64,000 nt of DNA. It comes from Ornatilinea apprima. GTDB taxonomy: Bacteria > Chloroflexota > Anaerolineae > Anaerolineales > Anaerolineaceae. A model generated the notes under the pieces. That model saw only the letters and a program-made list of their open reading frames with translations. It was not told where the DNA came from and did no database searches. Both the position numbers and the translations under genes were made by a program. The stretch covers positions 186,001 to 250,000 of the forward strand of contig NZ_LGCL01000015.1 in NCBI RefSeq assembly GCF_001306115.1, read 5' to 3'. Below, in pieces: positions 9,684 to 17,095 of the stretch (position 1 is its first letter; every line of letters begins with the position of its first letter).

Positions 9684-9983
9684 ATGAAGATTTTAGCCCT
9701 TGAACGCGAAAACCCTACCGCCGCCCTGCGCGATTTTACACCCCACCTCAAAGCCGAAGCCGCCGCCGTCTGGCAGCTTCAGCAAACCGGTCTGCTGCGC
9801 CAGATCGATTTCAACGCCGAACAGCACACCGCCGTTCTGCTGCTGGAATGCGACAGCAAAGAGCAGGCCGAACAGGTGTTAGGGCAGATGCCCCTCGTTC
9901 AGGCCGGTCTGATCCACTTCGAAATCATTCCCCTGGCCCCCTACGACGGCTTCGCCCGTCTTTTCGCCCAAAACAGCGCGTAA
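9684..9983 (+). CDS. Small YciI/muconolactone-isomerase-like protein
   Basis: The 99-residue protein has the look of a ferredoxin-like dimeric alpha-beta barrel: short strands, an alpha helix (AEAAAVWQLQQTGLLRQI), then LLLECDSKEQAEQVLGQMP. Close relatives are annotated as YciI-like or muconolactone delta-isomerase-like proteins, mostly of unknown role. It starts 18 bases after the putative metalloprotease gene with AAAGGA upstream, so the two are probably cotranscribed. Function is not known. Confidence 0.68.
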   Translation: MKILALERENPTAALRDFTPHLKAEAAAVWQLQQTGLLRQIDFNAEQHTAVLLLECDSKEQAEQVLGQMPLVQAGLIHFEIIPLAPYDGFARLFAQNSA

Positions 9984-9990
9984 CGCGTGC

Positions 9991-10377
9991 CTAGAAATCA
10001 TCCCCGTCTAAGCCGCCCGCGCCGCCCAGGTCGGGCATGGAGCTGTCTATCTCTTCCGGCGACTGCCCCGCCTCCAAACGGCTGACCACCTCATTAAACT
10101 CAGGGCCCATTTCTTCCCCTACCTGCTCGCCCATCTGGCGCATCATACCCCCCAGCGCCCGCGGGTCATCTTCCAGCGCCGCCAGGCGCGCCGGGTCAGC
10201 CATCGACTCCAGCCGGCTTTCTTCCGAACGCGCCACGCGAATTCTCCCAATCTTGCGCTGCAGGTTCTTTCCCTGGCAATACGGACAGCGCGGCTCGGCT
10301 TTCCCGTATTCCTCGTAGGTCATAAAGAGTTCCACTTTTTTGCGGCAGTCCAAACAGCGAAATTCATACGTCGGCAT
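9991..10377 (-). CDS. FmdB-family zinc ribbon protein
   Basis: The N-terminal domain is a textbook FmdB zinc ribbon: MPTYEFRC with Cys 8, Cys 11, Cys 31 and Cys 34 as metal ligands. The rest (residues 50-128) is an acidic, poorly conserved tail ending in Gly/Asp-rich sequence. Family members have been linked to regulation of formamidase and amidase genes and, more recently, to ribosome-associated functions; the role here is unknown. The start was moved inward to the MPTYEF methionine, the usual family N-terminus. Confidence 0.85.
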   Translation of the reverse strand: MPTYEFRCLDCRKKVELFMTYEEYGKAEPRCPYCQGKNLQRKIGRIRVARSEESRLESMADPARLAALEDDPRALGGMMRQMGEQVGEEMGPEFNEVVSRLEAGQSPEEIDSSMPDLGGAGGLDGDDF

Positions 10378-10417
10378 GGGTTCCCTCAACTGGTGAAGAA
10401 ATTTTATCAATTTCCAT

Positions 10418-10423
10418 TATAAT
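10418..10423 (+). promoter_or_regulatory. -10 box for the gmk-rhomboid operon, very short leader
   Basis: TATAAT lies 14 bases before the guanylate kinase ATG at 10438, leaving room for a leader of only about 7 bases. No good -35 is visible. This suggests near-leaderless initiation. Confidence 0.5.
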
Positions 10424-10437
10424 CAGGGTAAGTCGAA

Positions 10438-11109
10438 ATGCCCCCAACTCTATACCAAAGTGTGGCCAAATTGGAACCCAACCCCTCCCCCGAAAGCATC
10501 AATTTTAACGTCCTGAAACCCGAACCTTTGCTGATCGTCATCTCCGGGCCTTCAGGGATTGGGAAGGACGCTGTCGTGAAAGAACTGCAAAAACGCGACC
10601 TGCCTCTGCACTTCGTCATCACTGCCACCACCCGCCCCAAACGCAGCGAAGAAACCCACGGTGTGGATTACTTCTTCGTCTCCACCGAAGAATTCGAGAC
10701 CATGATCGCCCAGGATGAATTAATCGAGTACGCCGAGGTTTACCAGCAGTACAAAGGTGTGCCCAAGGCGCAGGTGCGCGCCGCGCTGCAGAGCGGCAAA
10801 GATGTGATTATGCGCCTGGATGTGCAAGGCGCGCAGAAAATCCGCGATCTGTGTCCGCAGGCCGTGCTGATTTTCCTCATCCCCACCGACACCCAGGAAT
10901 GGATCAACCGGCTGCTGGCGCGCAATACCGAGACCTCCGAAGATTTCTCGCTGCGCATTGAAACCGCCCGCAAAGAGCTGGAGTACCTGCCCATCTTCGA
11001 CTACATTGTTCTCAACGCCCACAACTGCCTGCAGCAGGCCGTGGATACCATCGAGCAGATCATTCACACCGAGCATCACCGTGTGGTTCCGCGAAAGATA
11101 ACCTTATGA
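10438..11109 (+). CDS. gmk: Guanylate kinase
   Basis: The enzyme phosphorylates GMP to GDP with ATP in the cytosol. The P-loop GPSGIGKD begins at residue 37, followed by the GMP-binding block TATTRPKRSEETHGVDYFF and the RLDVQGAQ segment. The protein is 223 residues, slightly longer than usual because about 25 residues precede the first strand; this extension may be real or may reflect a start further in. In the P-loop the usual Val/Ser after Gly-Lys is Asp-Ala (GKDAV), a modest change. It overlaps the rhomboid gene by 4 bases. Confidence 0.93.
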   Translation: MPPTLYQSVAKLEPNPSPESINFNVLKPEPLLIVISGPSGIGKDAVVKELQKRDLPLHFVITATTRPKRSEETHGVDYFFVSTEEFETMIAQDELIEYAEVYQQYKGVPKAQVRAALQSGKDVIMRLDVQGAQKIRDLCPQAVLIFLIPTDTQEWINRLLARNTETSEDFSLRIETARKELEYLPIFDYIVLNAHNCLQQAVDTIEQIIHTEHHRVVPRKITL

Positions 11110-11891
11110 CCTTTCCCAGCCCCAACGACCAGCAGCCGCCCCTCGAACCGGCGGAAACCGCGGAACAGCCAGCCGCCCCTCAATATATTGAAGTTAAAAT
11201 TGAGCTGCCCACCCGCAATCCGCTGGTCACTTACGTCATCCTGGTCGTTACCATCCTGGTTTATCTAGCCCAGATGGCCACCGAATATCTCCTCGGCGGA
11301 GACCTGCCCGCCTTTCTAGGCATGAAGATCAACGCCTACATACAAGCCGGGCAGCTCTGGCGGCTGATCACCCCCGTTTTGCTGCACGGTTCCCTCCTGC
11401 ATATTGGTTTCAATATGTACGCCCTCTACAATATTGGCCGCGGCCTCGAGCAGTATTACGGCTCAGCGCGATTTCTACTGCTGTACCTTATTGCCGGTTT
11501 TGCCGGAAACACCGCCTCGTTCATCTTTTCCAGCGCCAACTCGCTGGGGGCTTCCACCGCCATCTTTGGCATCGTCGCCGCCGAAGGCGTCTTCATTTAC
11601 CACAATCGCTCCCTCTTCGGGCGCAACGCCGGGCGCATGCTTTCACAGATCGGTATGGTGGTGCTGGTCAACCTCATGCTGGGCCTCTCGCCCGGCATCG
11701 ACAACTGGGGCCACCTCGGCGGCCTGCTCGGCGGGTTGGCCTTTGCCTGGTTTGCCGGTCCCCGCTTTCAACCCCAGCTTAACCCACCGCGCCTGGCCAA
11801 CGCCACCCCCGCCCAACGCGCCTGGCTCACCGCTGCCCTCGAAGCGGCCGCCATCGCCGCCCTGGTCGCCTTCACCCTTGCTTCTCGCTAA
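11106..11891 (+). CDS. Rhomboid family intramembrane serine protease
   Basis: The catalytic dyad is visible: Ser 150 in GASTAIFG and His 203 in NWGHLGG. The HGSLLHIGFNMYALYNIG block of loop 1/helix 2 is also typical. A soluble N-terminus of about 40 residues rich in Pro and Glu precedes six or seven membrane helices. Rhomboids cleave substrate membrane helices within the bilayer. The ATG overlaps the gmk stop (ATGA), so translation is coupled, although no functional link between the two is known. Confidence 0.93.
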   Translation: MTFPSPNDQQPPLEPAETAEQPAAPQYIEVKIELPTRNPLVTYVILVVTILVYLAQMATEYLLGGDLPAFLGMKINAYIQAGQLWRLITPVLLHGSLLHIGFNMYALYNIGRGLEQYYGSARFLLLYLIAGFAGNTASFIFSSANSLGASTAIFGIVAAEGVFIYHNRSLFGRNAGRMLSQIGMVVLVNLMLGLSPGIDNWGHLGGLLGGLAFAWFAGPRFQPQLNPPRLANATPAQRAWLTAALEAAAIAALVAFTLASR

Positions 11892-12080
11892 TCATACGCA
11901 CACCCATAGCGGCGGGCATGCCGGGGATATTGCGCCAAAACAAAGCTGGTTGGACCCGATGTTGGTGGGTTGGCTGCGCGTTAACAGATTGCGAAAAATA
12001 TGGGGAGGCGTCCGGCTTGATTCAGATTTGCAGCCAACACCACCCTACAGAATTTCGAATTGCCAATGGGTAGAAAAAAA
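11892..12080. other. Intergenic region with a degenerate repeat
   Basis: No gene is seen between the rhomboid gene and the MFS terminator. The stretch holds two partly complementary pieces (GATGTTGGTGGGTTGGCTGC at about 11958-11977 and GCAGCCAACACCACCC at 12030-12045). The second resembles a segment at 54198-54214. It may be a decayed intergenic repeat. Confidence 0.35.
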
Positions 12081-12121
12081 ACTCCCCCAATTTCGAGAAG
12101 AACGTTCGAAAATGGGGGAGT
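12081..12121 (-). terminator. Terminator after the MFS exporter gene
   Basis: The arms are 16 bp with a single mismatch around an 8-base loop, beginning ACTCCCCCAA and ending TGGGGGAGT. On the minus strand the stem runs into eight consecutive T. It lies 20 bases past the stop at 12141. Confidence 0.85.
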
Positions 12122-12140
12122 GATGCTTCATTGCATCTCA

Positions 12141-13430
12141 TCATCCAACCACGTTGGGCGCAGCCTCCGTTTGGACACGCGGCTGCTGCTCATTCTCCAG
12201 ATTGATAATTGCCGGGGTCAGCGCGCCGCCAATGCCCAACAGAACGCAGCCCGCCGCCGCCACCAGAAACCACACCCGCACACCGATCAGCTCGGCGGTT
12301 GGGCCGGCAATCACCATGGAAAGCGGCACCGCCGCCCCTGAAATGCTGGCCATCAGGCTGAACACCCGCCCTTGCATGGCCGGTTCCACCCGCGCCTGCA
12401 CAATCGCGAACAACGGACCGTTGACAATGGGCATATTGATCCCGGTCAGCAGCATACCCGCCAGCGCCATCCCCAGCGTTTGCGCCGGAGCGCCCCACAC
12501 CAGGCCCAGCCCCAGGGCCATGCCCATTAGTCCCAGCATGGTCGTGTAGATGCGCCGCTTAAAACCGCCCCACGCGCCCAGCGCCAGGCCGCCGATCACA
12601 ATTCCCGCGCCAAACATCGACTCCATCCAGCCCAGTTGCAGCGCGCCACCCTGGAAGTGCTCCGTCACCAGCAGCGGCATCAACGCGAAAGCCGGCATGA
12701 ATAAGAAGTTGAGCAGCGTCGCCATCACCAGCAGCAGAAACAGCCCATTCCACTGGCGCACATAACGCAGTCCCTCACGCACGTCCGCAAGCACCGACTT
12801 CACGCTCTGCACCGCTCCCGTGCTTTGCGGGCTGGGGATCGCCACAATCAACAGCGGCAGCACCGCCAGGAACGCGGTAACCACATCCACCGCCAGCACG
12901 CCCCAGAACGGCAGCACGCCCATCAAAAACGCCGCCAGCAGCGGGCCGACAATATTGACCACCCCACGCAGCGCCTGGTTGATCCCCGCCACACGCGACA
13001 GTTCATTTTCTGGCACCATCAACGAGATGCTGGCCTGCATCGCGGTGAAGTGAAACACACCACCCAGTGAGCGCAGGAACAGCGCCGCGAAAATTGGCCA
13101 CATGGTGAGCTGCCCGCCCCACACCAGCACGATCAAGACCACGGTAACCACCGCCACCAGGCTGTCCGCCAGGATCATCACCCTGCGGCGGTTCCAGCGG
13201 TCCACCAGCGCGCCCACAAACGGTCCCAACACCACCTCAGGCAGAAAACCCACCAGCATGGCCGCTGTCAGCACCGCCGCCGAGCCGGTCTTTTCCGTCA
13301 GCCACCAGATCAACGAGAACTGCACCACACTGCTGCCCAACAGAGAAAATACCTGCCCCCCAAAGATGAAGAAAAAGGGCTTCATCCATGCTTTTGAATC
13401 CACATTTTGTTTGCTTTGTTCTAAAACCAT
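12141..13430 (-). CDS. MFS transporter, EntS/multidrug exporter-like
   Basis: The 429-residue protein has about 12 hydrophobic helices and the loop 2-3 motif GALVDRWNRRRV. The overall pattern (FFFIFGGQVFSLLGSSVVQF at the start) fits the MFS_3 group that includes enterobactin and macrolide exporters. The frame extends upstream to 13496, but GAGG lies just before the ATG at 13430, so I use that start. It ends in its own terminator. The substrate is unknown; drug or siderophore export is a family-based guess. Confidence 0.85.
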   Translation of the reverse strand: MVLEQSKQNVDSKAWMKPFFFIFGGQVFSLLGSSVVQFSLIWWLTEKTGSAAVLTAAMLVGFLPEVVLGPFVGALVDRWNRRRVMILADSLVAVVTVVLIVLVWGGQLTMWPIFAALFLRSLGGVFHFTAMQASISLMVPENELSRVAGINQALRGVVNIVGPLLAAFLMGVLPFWGVLAVDVVTAFLAVLPLLIVAIPSPQSTGAVQSVKSVLADVREGLRYVRQWNGLFLLLVMATLLNFLFMPAFALMPLLVTEHFQGGALQLGWMESMFGAGIVIGGLALGAWGGFKRRIYTTMLGLMGMALGLGLVWGAPAQTLGMALAGMLLTGINMPIVNGPLFAIVQARVEPAMQGRVFSLMASISGAAVPLSMVIAGPTAELIGVRVWFLVAAAGCVLLGIGGALTPAIINLENEQQPRVQTEAAPNVVG

Positions 13431-13535
13431 TGCGAACCTCACAGAAATCAGACAACAAATACCCAACAGATGCGCTCTTGGCGCTCTGGAGAACACTCCA
13501 CTATATTCATGTACGCAAAACGAAAGAGGGAGTTG

Positions 13536-13940
13536 CTATTCCAGGAACACTTCTACATGCTCGCCGTCTTCATCGTCATACACATCCACCACTTTGCCCA
13601 GCTCTCCCCGCTCCACAAACTGGAACAGCTCGCCCAAATCCATGCCCTCAATTTCGGGGGCAAAACGCATGCCCATTTTCATCCCGGCTTTCATCATTCC
13701 CACCGGCAGGCGCACATTCACGCGCTTCTTACCCGTATCCGTATCGGTAACCTGCACGCGCAGCCAGCGCGGTTTGGCCCCGCTGCTTTCGCCTTCCCAG
13801 CGCGCGCCAGCCGGTCCGCTCGCGCCGGCCGGACTTTCCGCTTCTCCCAGCGCGTCCAGCAGGCCGGCGGCCTCTTCGGCATTGATTATCCCATCCTGCA
13901 GCATTTGCAAGATTTTTAAGCGTTCTTCACTCGCGCCCAT
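13536..13940 (-). CDS. SHOCT-like domain protein, partner of the DUF2089 protein
   Basis: The first 30 residues (EERLKILQMLQDGIINAEEA then AGLLDAL) form the short helical module seen at the N-terminus of YvlB/DUF4097 and SHOCT-like proteins. A Gly/Ala/Pro linker and a beta-rich domain (WLRVQVTDTDTGKKRVNVRL) follow, ending in an acidic tail. The 134-residue protein is encoded 32 bases after a DUF2089 gene that ends with the same helical module, so they are probably cotranscribed and may interact. Function is unknown; relatives are often stress or envelope associated. Confidence 0.75.
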   Translation of the reverse strand: MGASEERLKILQMLQDGIINAEEAAGLLDALGEAESPAGASGPAGARWEGESSGAKPRWLRVQVTDTDTGKKRVNVRLPVGMMKAGMKMGMRFAPEIEGMDLGELFQFVERGELGKVVDVYDDEDGEHVEVFLE

Positions 13941-13972
13941 TTTTCTCTCAACCTTTCCAGCGCCACGCCTGG

Positions 13973-14368
13973 CTAAGCCGCCCGGCCGCGCAATAATTCT
14001 TTCGCATCCTGAGACGAGATACGCCCCGCCGCCAGGTCATCCAAAATCTTCATCCGCTCATCCGCCGAGACCTTCACCGCCTGGGCTTCCTCTTTGCCGG
14101 GTTCAAACCCCAGCGCGCGGACCACTTCATTCAACCGGTTGCGCAGCGTGGGGTAAGAGACCCCCAACTCCTCTTCCAGGCGGTTGAAACGCCCTTCGCA
14201 ACGGATGAAGCTGAGCACAAAACTGACCTGCTCATCACTCAAATTCTCAAAGTGATCCACCGGCGCGTGAAAATGCCCTTCAATCACCGTGTCGCAATTG
14301 CGGCAGTGCAGCCGCGTTACCAGCAGCTCTGCTCCGCAAACCGGGCATTGTGCAGGTTGTGGATACAT
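13973..14368 (-). CDS. DUF2089 zinc-ribbon/HTH protein
   Basis: An N-terminal zinc ribbon (CPVCGAELLVTRLHCRNC) is followed by a helix-turn-helix-like segment (FNRLEEELGVSYPTLRNRLN) and a C-terminal helical module (DERMKILDDLAAGRISSQDA). This is the DUF2089 layout, generally regarded as a possible transcription regulator. GGAGGT precedes the inner ATG at 14368 with normal spacing, so I use that start and not the ATG four codons upstream. It is followed by the SHOCT-like gene. The target genes are unknown. Confidence 0.82.
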   Translation of the reverse strand: MYPQPAQCPVCGAELLVTRLHCRNCDTVIEGHFHAPVDHFENLSDEQVSFVLSFIRCEGRFNRLEEELGVSYPTLRNRLNEVVRALGFEPGKEEAQAVKVSADERMKILDDLAAGRISSQDAKELLRGRAA

Positions 14369-14398
14369 ATTGACCTCCATTCAAACCCATCGACTGGC

Positions 14399-15244
14399 TT
14401 ATTCGTCCTCGCTGCCATCGATGGCGATATGCACCATATATTGGATCTTGAGATAGTCAGACAGCAGCCCGAACAGGCGGGTTTTCAGTGGCAGCCGCCG
14501 CCCACGCTGCCCAAAATAGCGGATCACCTCCAGCACGCGGATCCCGCCGCCCCAGTCCGGCAAATCGGCCGGGCTTTCCAGCGCCCAGCGCAGGTAAGAG
14601 CCTTCATCCAGCCCGCTGCGCTCAATCACCATCTGGTTGGCCGTGCGCACTCCCTGCGGCGAGGCCACATCGAACAGGACCTGGCAGCCCGCGAAGCGCC
14701 GCGCCAGCCGCAAGAAGAACTGCTTGATTTCCTCTTCTTCAAAGTAATACAGCACGCCGGCCGCGATGAAGAGCACATTTCCATTCACTTCAATCTGCTC
14801 CAGCCATGCCTCATCCAAAAAGGAGCTGGCGATCATCGTCCGCCGCTCATTTTCCGCGATGAAGTTGCGCCGCAGCGCGATCACGTCCGGCAGGTCCAGG
14901 TCATACCAGCGCATGCGGCCGTTATCCACGCGTTCAAAGGTGGTGTCCATGCCACAGCCCACGTTGACCACGCTGCCGTCCGGGTATTCTTCCAAGAACT
15001 TGTTAATCACCTCATCCACGCACAGGCTGCGCATCACCCACGCCGCCTGCGAAAGCGGGCTCATCTTCCCCGCCAGGCTGTCGAAATCATAGTCCACCTG
15101 CTCCAATATCCGCACCGCGGTTTCATCCCTCAGCAGTCCGCGGGGTTTGCGCGTCTCATACGCCCGCCCCCACAGCGGCAGAAACAAGGTCTTTTGCACA
15201 TCGCCCAGCTCAATTTTGATTTTTGACTCTTTCGTTGATTCCAT
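14399..15244 (-). CDS. Class I SAM-dependent methyltransferase, LCM/TcmP-like
   Basis: The SAM-binding glycine motif VVNVGCGMDTTFERV and the following acidic WYDLDLPDV block match the leucine carboxyl methyltransferase/TcmP O-methyltransferase group. GVLYYFEEEEI and LFDVASPQGVRTANQM are also typical. The length of 281 residues is normal. Such enzymes methylate carboxyl or hydroxyl groups of small molecules or proteins; the acceptor here is unknown. A near-consensus promoter with an internal inverted repeat lies 70-100 bases upstream, so expression is probably regulated. Confidence 0.85.
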   Translation of the reverse strand: MESTKESKIKIELGDVQKTLFLPLWGRAYETRKPRGLLRDETAVRILEQVDYDFDSLAGKMSPLSQAAWVMRSLCVDEVINKFLEEYPDGSVVNVGCGMDTTFERVDNGRMRWYDLDLPDVIALRRNFIAENERRTMIASSFLDEAWLEQIEVNGNVLFIAAGVLYYFEEEEIKQFFLRLARRFAGCQVLFDVASPQGVRTANQMVIERSGLDEGSYLRWALESPADLPDWGGGIRVLEVIRYFGQRGRRLPLKTRLFGLLSDYLKIQYMVHIAIDGSEDE

Positions 15245-15314
15245 TCACATTCGACCTTTCTCTCCTGCCCGTTCAGGCAGTGTGATTAAACGCCAAAGAT
15301 CATATTCTGCCCTC

Positions 15315-15342
15315 ATTATACAGAATATTTCAAATATGTCAA
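15315..15342 (-). promoter_or_regulatory. Consensus sigma-70 promoter of the methyltransferase gene with embedded inverted repeat
   Basis: On the minus strand, TTGACA (15337-15342) and TATAAT (15315-15320) are 16 bases apart. The spacer carries a perfect inverted repeat ATATTT-C-AAATAT (plus-strand 15325-15337), placed where a repressor could block polymerase. Confidence 0.75.
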
Positions 15343-15353
15343 TACGTATATTT

Positions 15354-15417
15354 ATTTTATTTATTATTTTGTTGAATTTTATTTATTTTTTGTAACAACA
15401 AATTAATTTTATTTATT
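15354..15417. repeat. Three direct copies of a 12-base AT-only repeat
   Basis: ATTTTATTTATT occurs at 15354-15365, 15376-15387 and 15406-15417 in a very AT-rich tract inside GC-rich DNA. The tract is just upstream of the -35 box of the methyltransferase promoter, where A-tract UP elements or regulator sites lie. The last copy overlaps the end of the DUF6504 gene. Confidence 0.65.
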
Positions 15418-15793
15418 TCTGTTCGCCAACCGCCTGCAGTTCGCTGCGCAGGAACCAGTTCCCCTTGCGGTCGCCGCTGTCTTCGGGGGCGCGGTCGTAA
15501 TAGAGCTCAAAGCAGCGCCCGCCTTCAACCTCCACGCGGAAGAAGAAGCGCCCCACACCCCACGAGCCGTGCAGCGAGGCGCGCTGCGCGTGCGCCGGGG
15601 CCATATTGCGCGCCATGCGCCCACGCCGCGAGAAGTCCTGCTTTTCACTCAGCACGCGCCGCACTTCATACGCCTCTCCCCGCCAGGTGAACGCATCCGG
15701 GCATTCCGGCGATTTTTCCAGGGCAGGCGGGCGTTTGAAGGTTACTTCAATTTCTTCGCCAATAAAATGCAGGGGTTGGGTTTCCACAGGCAC
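15413..15793 (-). CDS. DUF6504-like protein
   Basis: The 126-residue protein has conserved-looking blocks (ECPDAFTWRGEAYEV, RRGRMARNMAPAHAQRASLH, GSWGVGRFFFRVEVEGGRCF, ELYYDRAPEDSGDRKGNWF) that I recognise as the DUF6504 family, sometimes found with DNA repair genes. It has no signal or membrane segment and is probably cytosolic. It begins 25 bases after the radical SAM gene on the same strand, so the two look like an operon. The family assignment is from memory of these blocks; function is unknown. Confidence 0.65.
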   Translation of the reverse strand: MPVETQPLHFIGEEIEVTFKRPPALEKSPECPDAFTWRGEAYEVRRVLSEKQDFSRRGRMARNMAPAHAQRASLHGSWGVGRFFFRVEVEGGRCFELYYDRAPEDSGDRKGNWFLRSELQAVGEQK

Positions 15794-15818
15794 AGTCCTC
15801 CACCCCCATTATACCGTT

Positions 15819-16952
15819 TTAGAATAAGCGCAGTTGGTAGGCTGCCCGCTTTCCACTGAAGGCGACAAACGGCGCGGCGCGCTCGGCCGCGATGCCCAAC
15901 CGCCGTAAATCCCCCAGAAAGCGCAGCCGCTCCTGTCGCCGCGCGCTCACAATCGCCCTGGCCCCCTGCGGACCGATCCCCGGCACTTTCATCAGATCCT
16001 GCAGATCGGCCTGGTTCACCTCCACGGGCGCGTCGATTAAGTGCGCGCGCGCCCAGGCCAGCTTGGGGTCTATATCGCGCGGCAGTTCCCCCGCGCCCTC
16101 AAACGGCAGATCTTCCAGCTCGAACCCGTAATCGCGCAGCAGAAAATCCGCCTGGTACAGGCGGTGTTCGCGCCAGCTGTCCAGCGCCGGATGGTCCTCC
16201 AGCGGCGTGCCGCGCACCGGGCTGAACCCCGAGAAATACACGCGGCTTAAATGCAAACCGTGGTGTAAATGCGCGCTCGTCTCCAGCAGTTCCAGGTCGC
16301 TTTCGCCCACCGCCCCCACCACAAACTGCGTCGTGCTCGAAGGCCAGCGTCCTTTCCAACCCGCCTGCGGCTCCTGGTTGTGCCGGATTTCATCCACCCA
16401 TTTCAACGGCTGCAGCAGCTGTCCCAAAAAGGTTTTATCCGGCGCCAGTTGGTTGAGCCGGCTCTGGTTGGGGGCTTCCAGGTTCACCGAAACCCGGTCG
16501 GCCAGCTGCATGCTGCGCAGCACCTGGGCGTATTCCGACCCCGGCATAATCTTGAGATGCAGATAGCCGGTGAAGCCGCGCCTGTGGCGCAGAATCTCGG
16601 CCGCCGCGATCAGCCGCTCTTGCGTGCGCGCCCCGCCCCCGGCCACGCCTGAACTCAGGAACACCCCTTCAATCACCTTCGCGCGCCACAGACGCATCAC
16701 CGCGTCGGCCAGCTCATCCGGTTGAAAGCTCTCGCGCCGGAAGTCCCGCTCGCGGCGAAAGGCGCAGTAGGTGCAGTTGTTCTCGCACACGGCCGTCAGC
16801 AGCGTCTTCAACAGCGGAATGCGTTTGCCGTTGGGCAGCGCCGCCATTTGAATCGGCAGATCACCCGCCTGCTTCAAGGGGCACGCCCCCGGCGATTCCA
16901 CCTCCACACGCGTATACGCTTCCAGTTTGCGCAGTTTATCCACAGCATCCAT
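15819..16952 (-). CDS. Putative DNA modification/repair radical SAM protein with C-terminal helix-hairpin-helix
   Basis: The radical SAM cluster motif CENNCTYC (CX3CX2C) lies near residue 56, followed by the SAM-binding GVFLSSGVAGGGARTQ region. The C-terminus has a helix-hairpin-helix (DLMKVPGIGPQGARAIVSAR) expected to contact DNA. This matches the family named putative DNA modification/repair radical SAM protein (TIGR03916 type). The usual second gene of that family pair (TIGR03915 type) is absent here and a DUF6504 gene takes its place. The start is supported by a promoter only 6 bases upstream. Confidence 0.87.
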   Translation of the reverse strand: MDAVDKLRKLEAYTRVEVESPGACPLKQAGDLPIQMAALPNGKRIPLLKTLLTAVCENNCTYCAFRRERDFRRESFQPDELADAVMRLWRAKVIEGVFLSSGVAGGGARTQERLIAAAEILRHRRGFTGYLHLKIMPGSEYAQVLRSMQLADRVSVNLEAPNQSRLNQLAPDKTFLGQLLQPLKWVDEIRHNQEPQAGWKGRWPSSTTQFVVGAVGESDLELLETSAHLHHGLHLSRVYFSGFSPVRGTPLEDHPALDSWREHRLYQADFLLRDYGFELEDLPFEGAGELPRDIDPKLAWARAHLIDAPVEVNQADLQDLMKVPGIGPQGARAIVSARRQERLRFLGDLRRLGIAAERAAPFVAFSGKRAAYQLRLF

Positions 16953-16958
16953 ACCTAT

Positions 16959-16987
16959 ATTATAGAATTTTATTTCTATTTATACAA
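16959..16987 (-). promoter_or_regulatory. Leaderless promoter of the radical SAM gene
   Basis: On the minus strand, TTGTAT (16982-16987) and TATAAT (16959-16964) are separated by exactly 17 bases. Only six bases lie between the -10 box and the ATG, so transcription should begin at or next to the start codon. Confidence 0.7.
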
Positions 16988-17053
16988 GGTGTTCCGCCGG
17001 ACCATTTTCTCCCACCGCTCACAAGCACGCTCCGGCTGACCGCCGTTTCCGCG

Positions 17054-17059
17054 TATAAT
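17054..17059 (+). promoter_or_regulatory. -10 box of the PLP-enzyme gene
   Basis: TATAAT lies 36 bases before the GTG start at 17096, with a strong ribosome binding site (AAAGGAGC) between them. No clear -35 is seen. Confidence 0.5.
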
Positions 17060-17095
17060 CAAGCGTATCAGCCATTCCCCCGAAAGGAGCCTGCC

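Noticed and set aside
15245..15412. AT-rich tract considered as a horizontally acquired fragment or attachment site
   Set aside because: There is no integrase, tRNA end or flanking duplication, and the tract contains a well-formed promoter for the next gene.
15354..15417. Three spaced repeats considered as a small CRISPR array
   Set aside because: The repeats are only 12 bases, purely A/T, unevenly spaced by 10 and 18 bases, and no cas gene is present.
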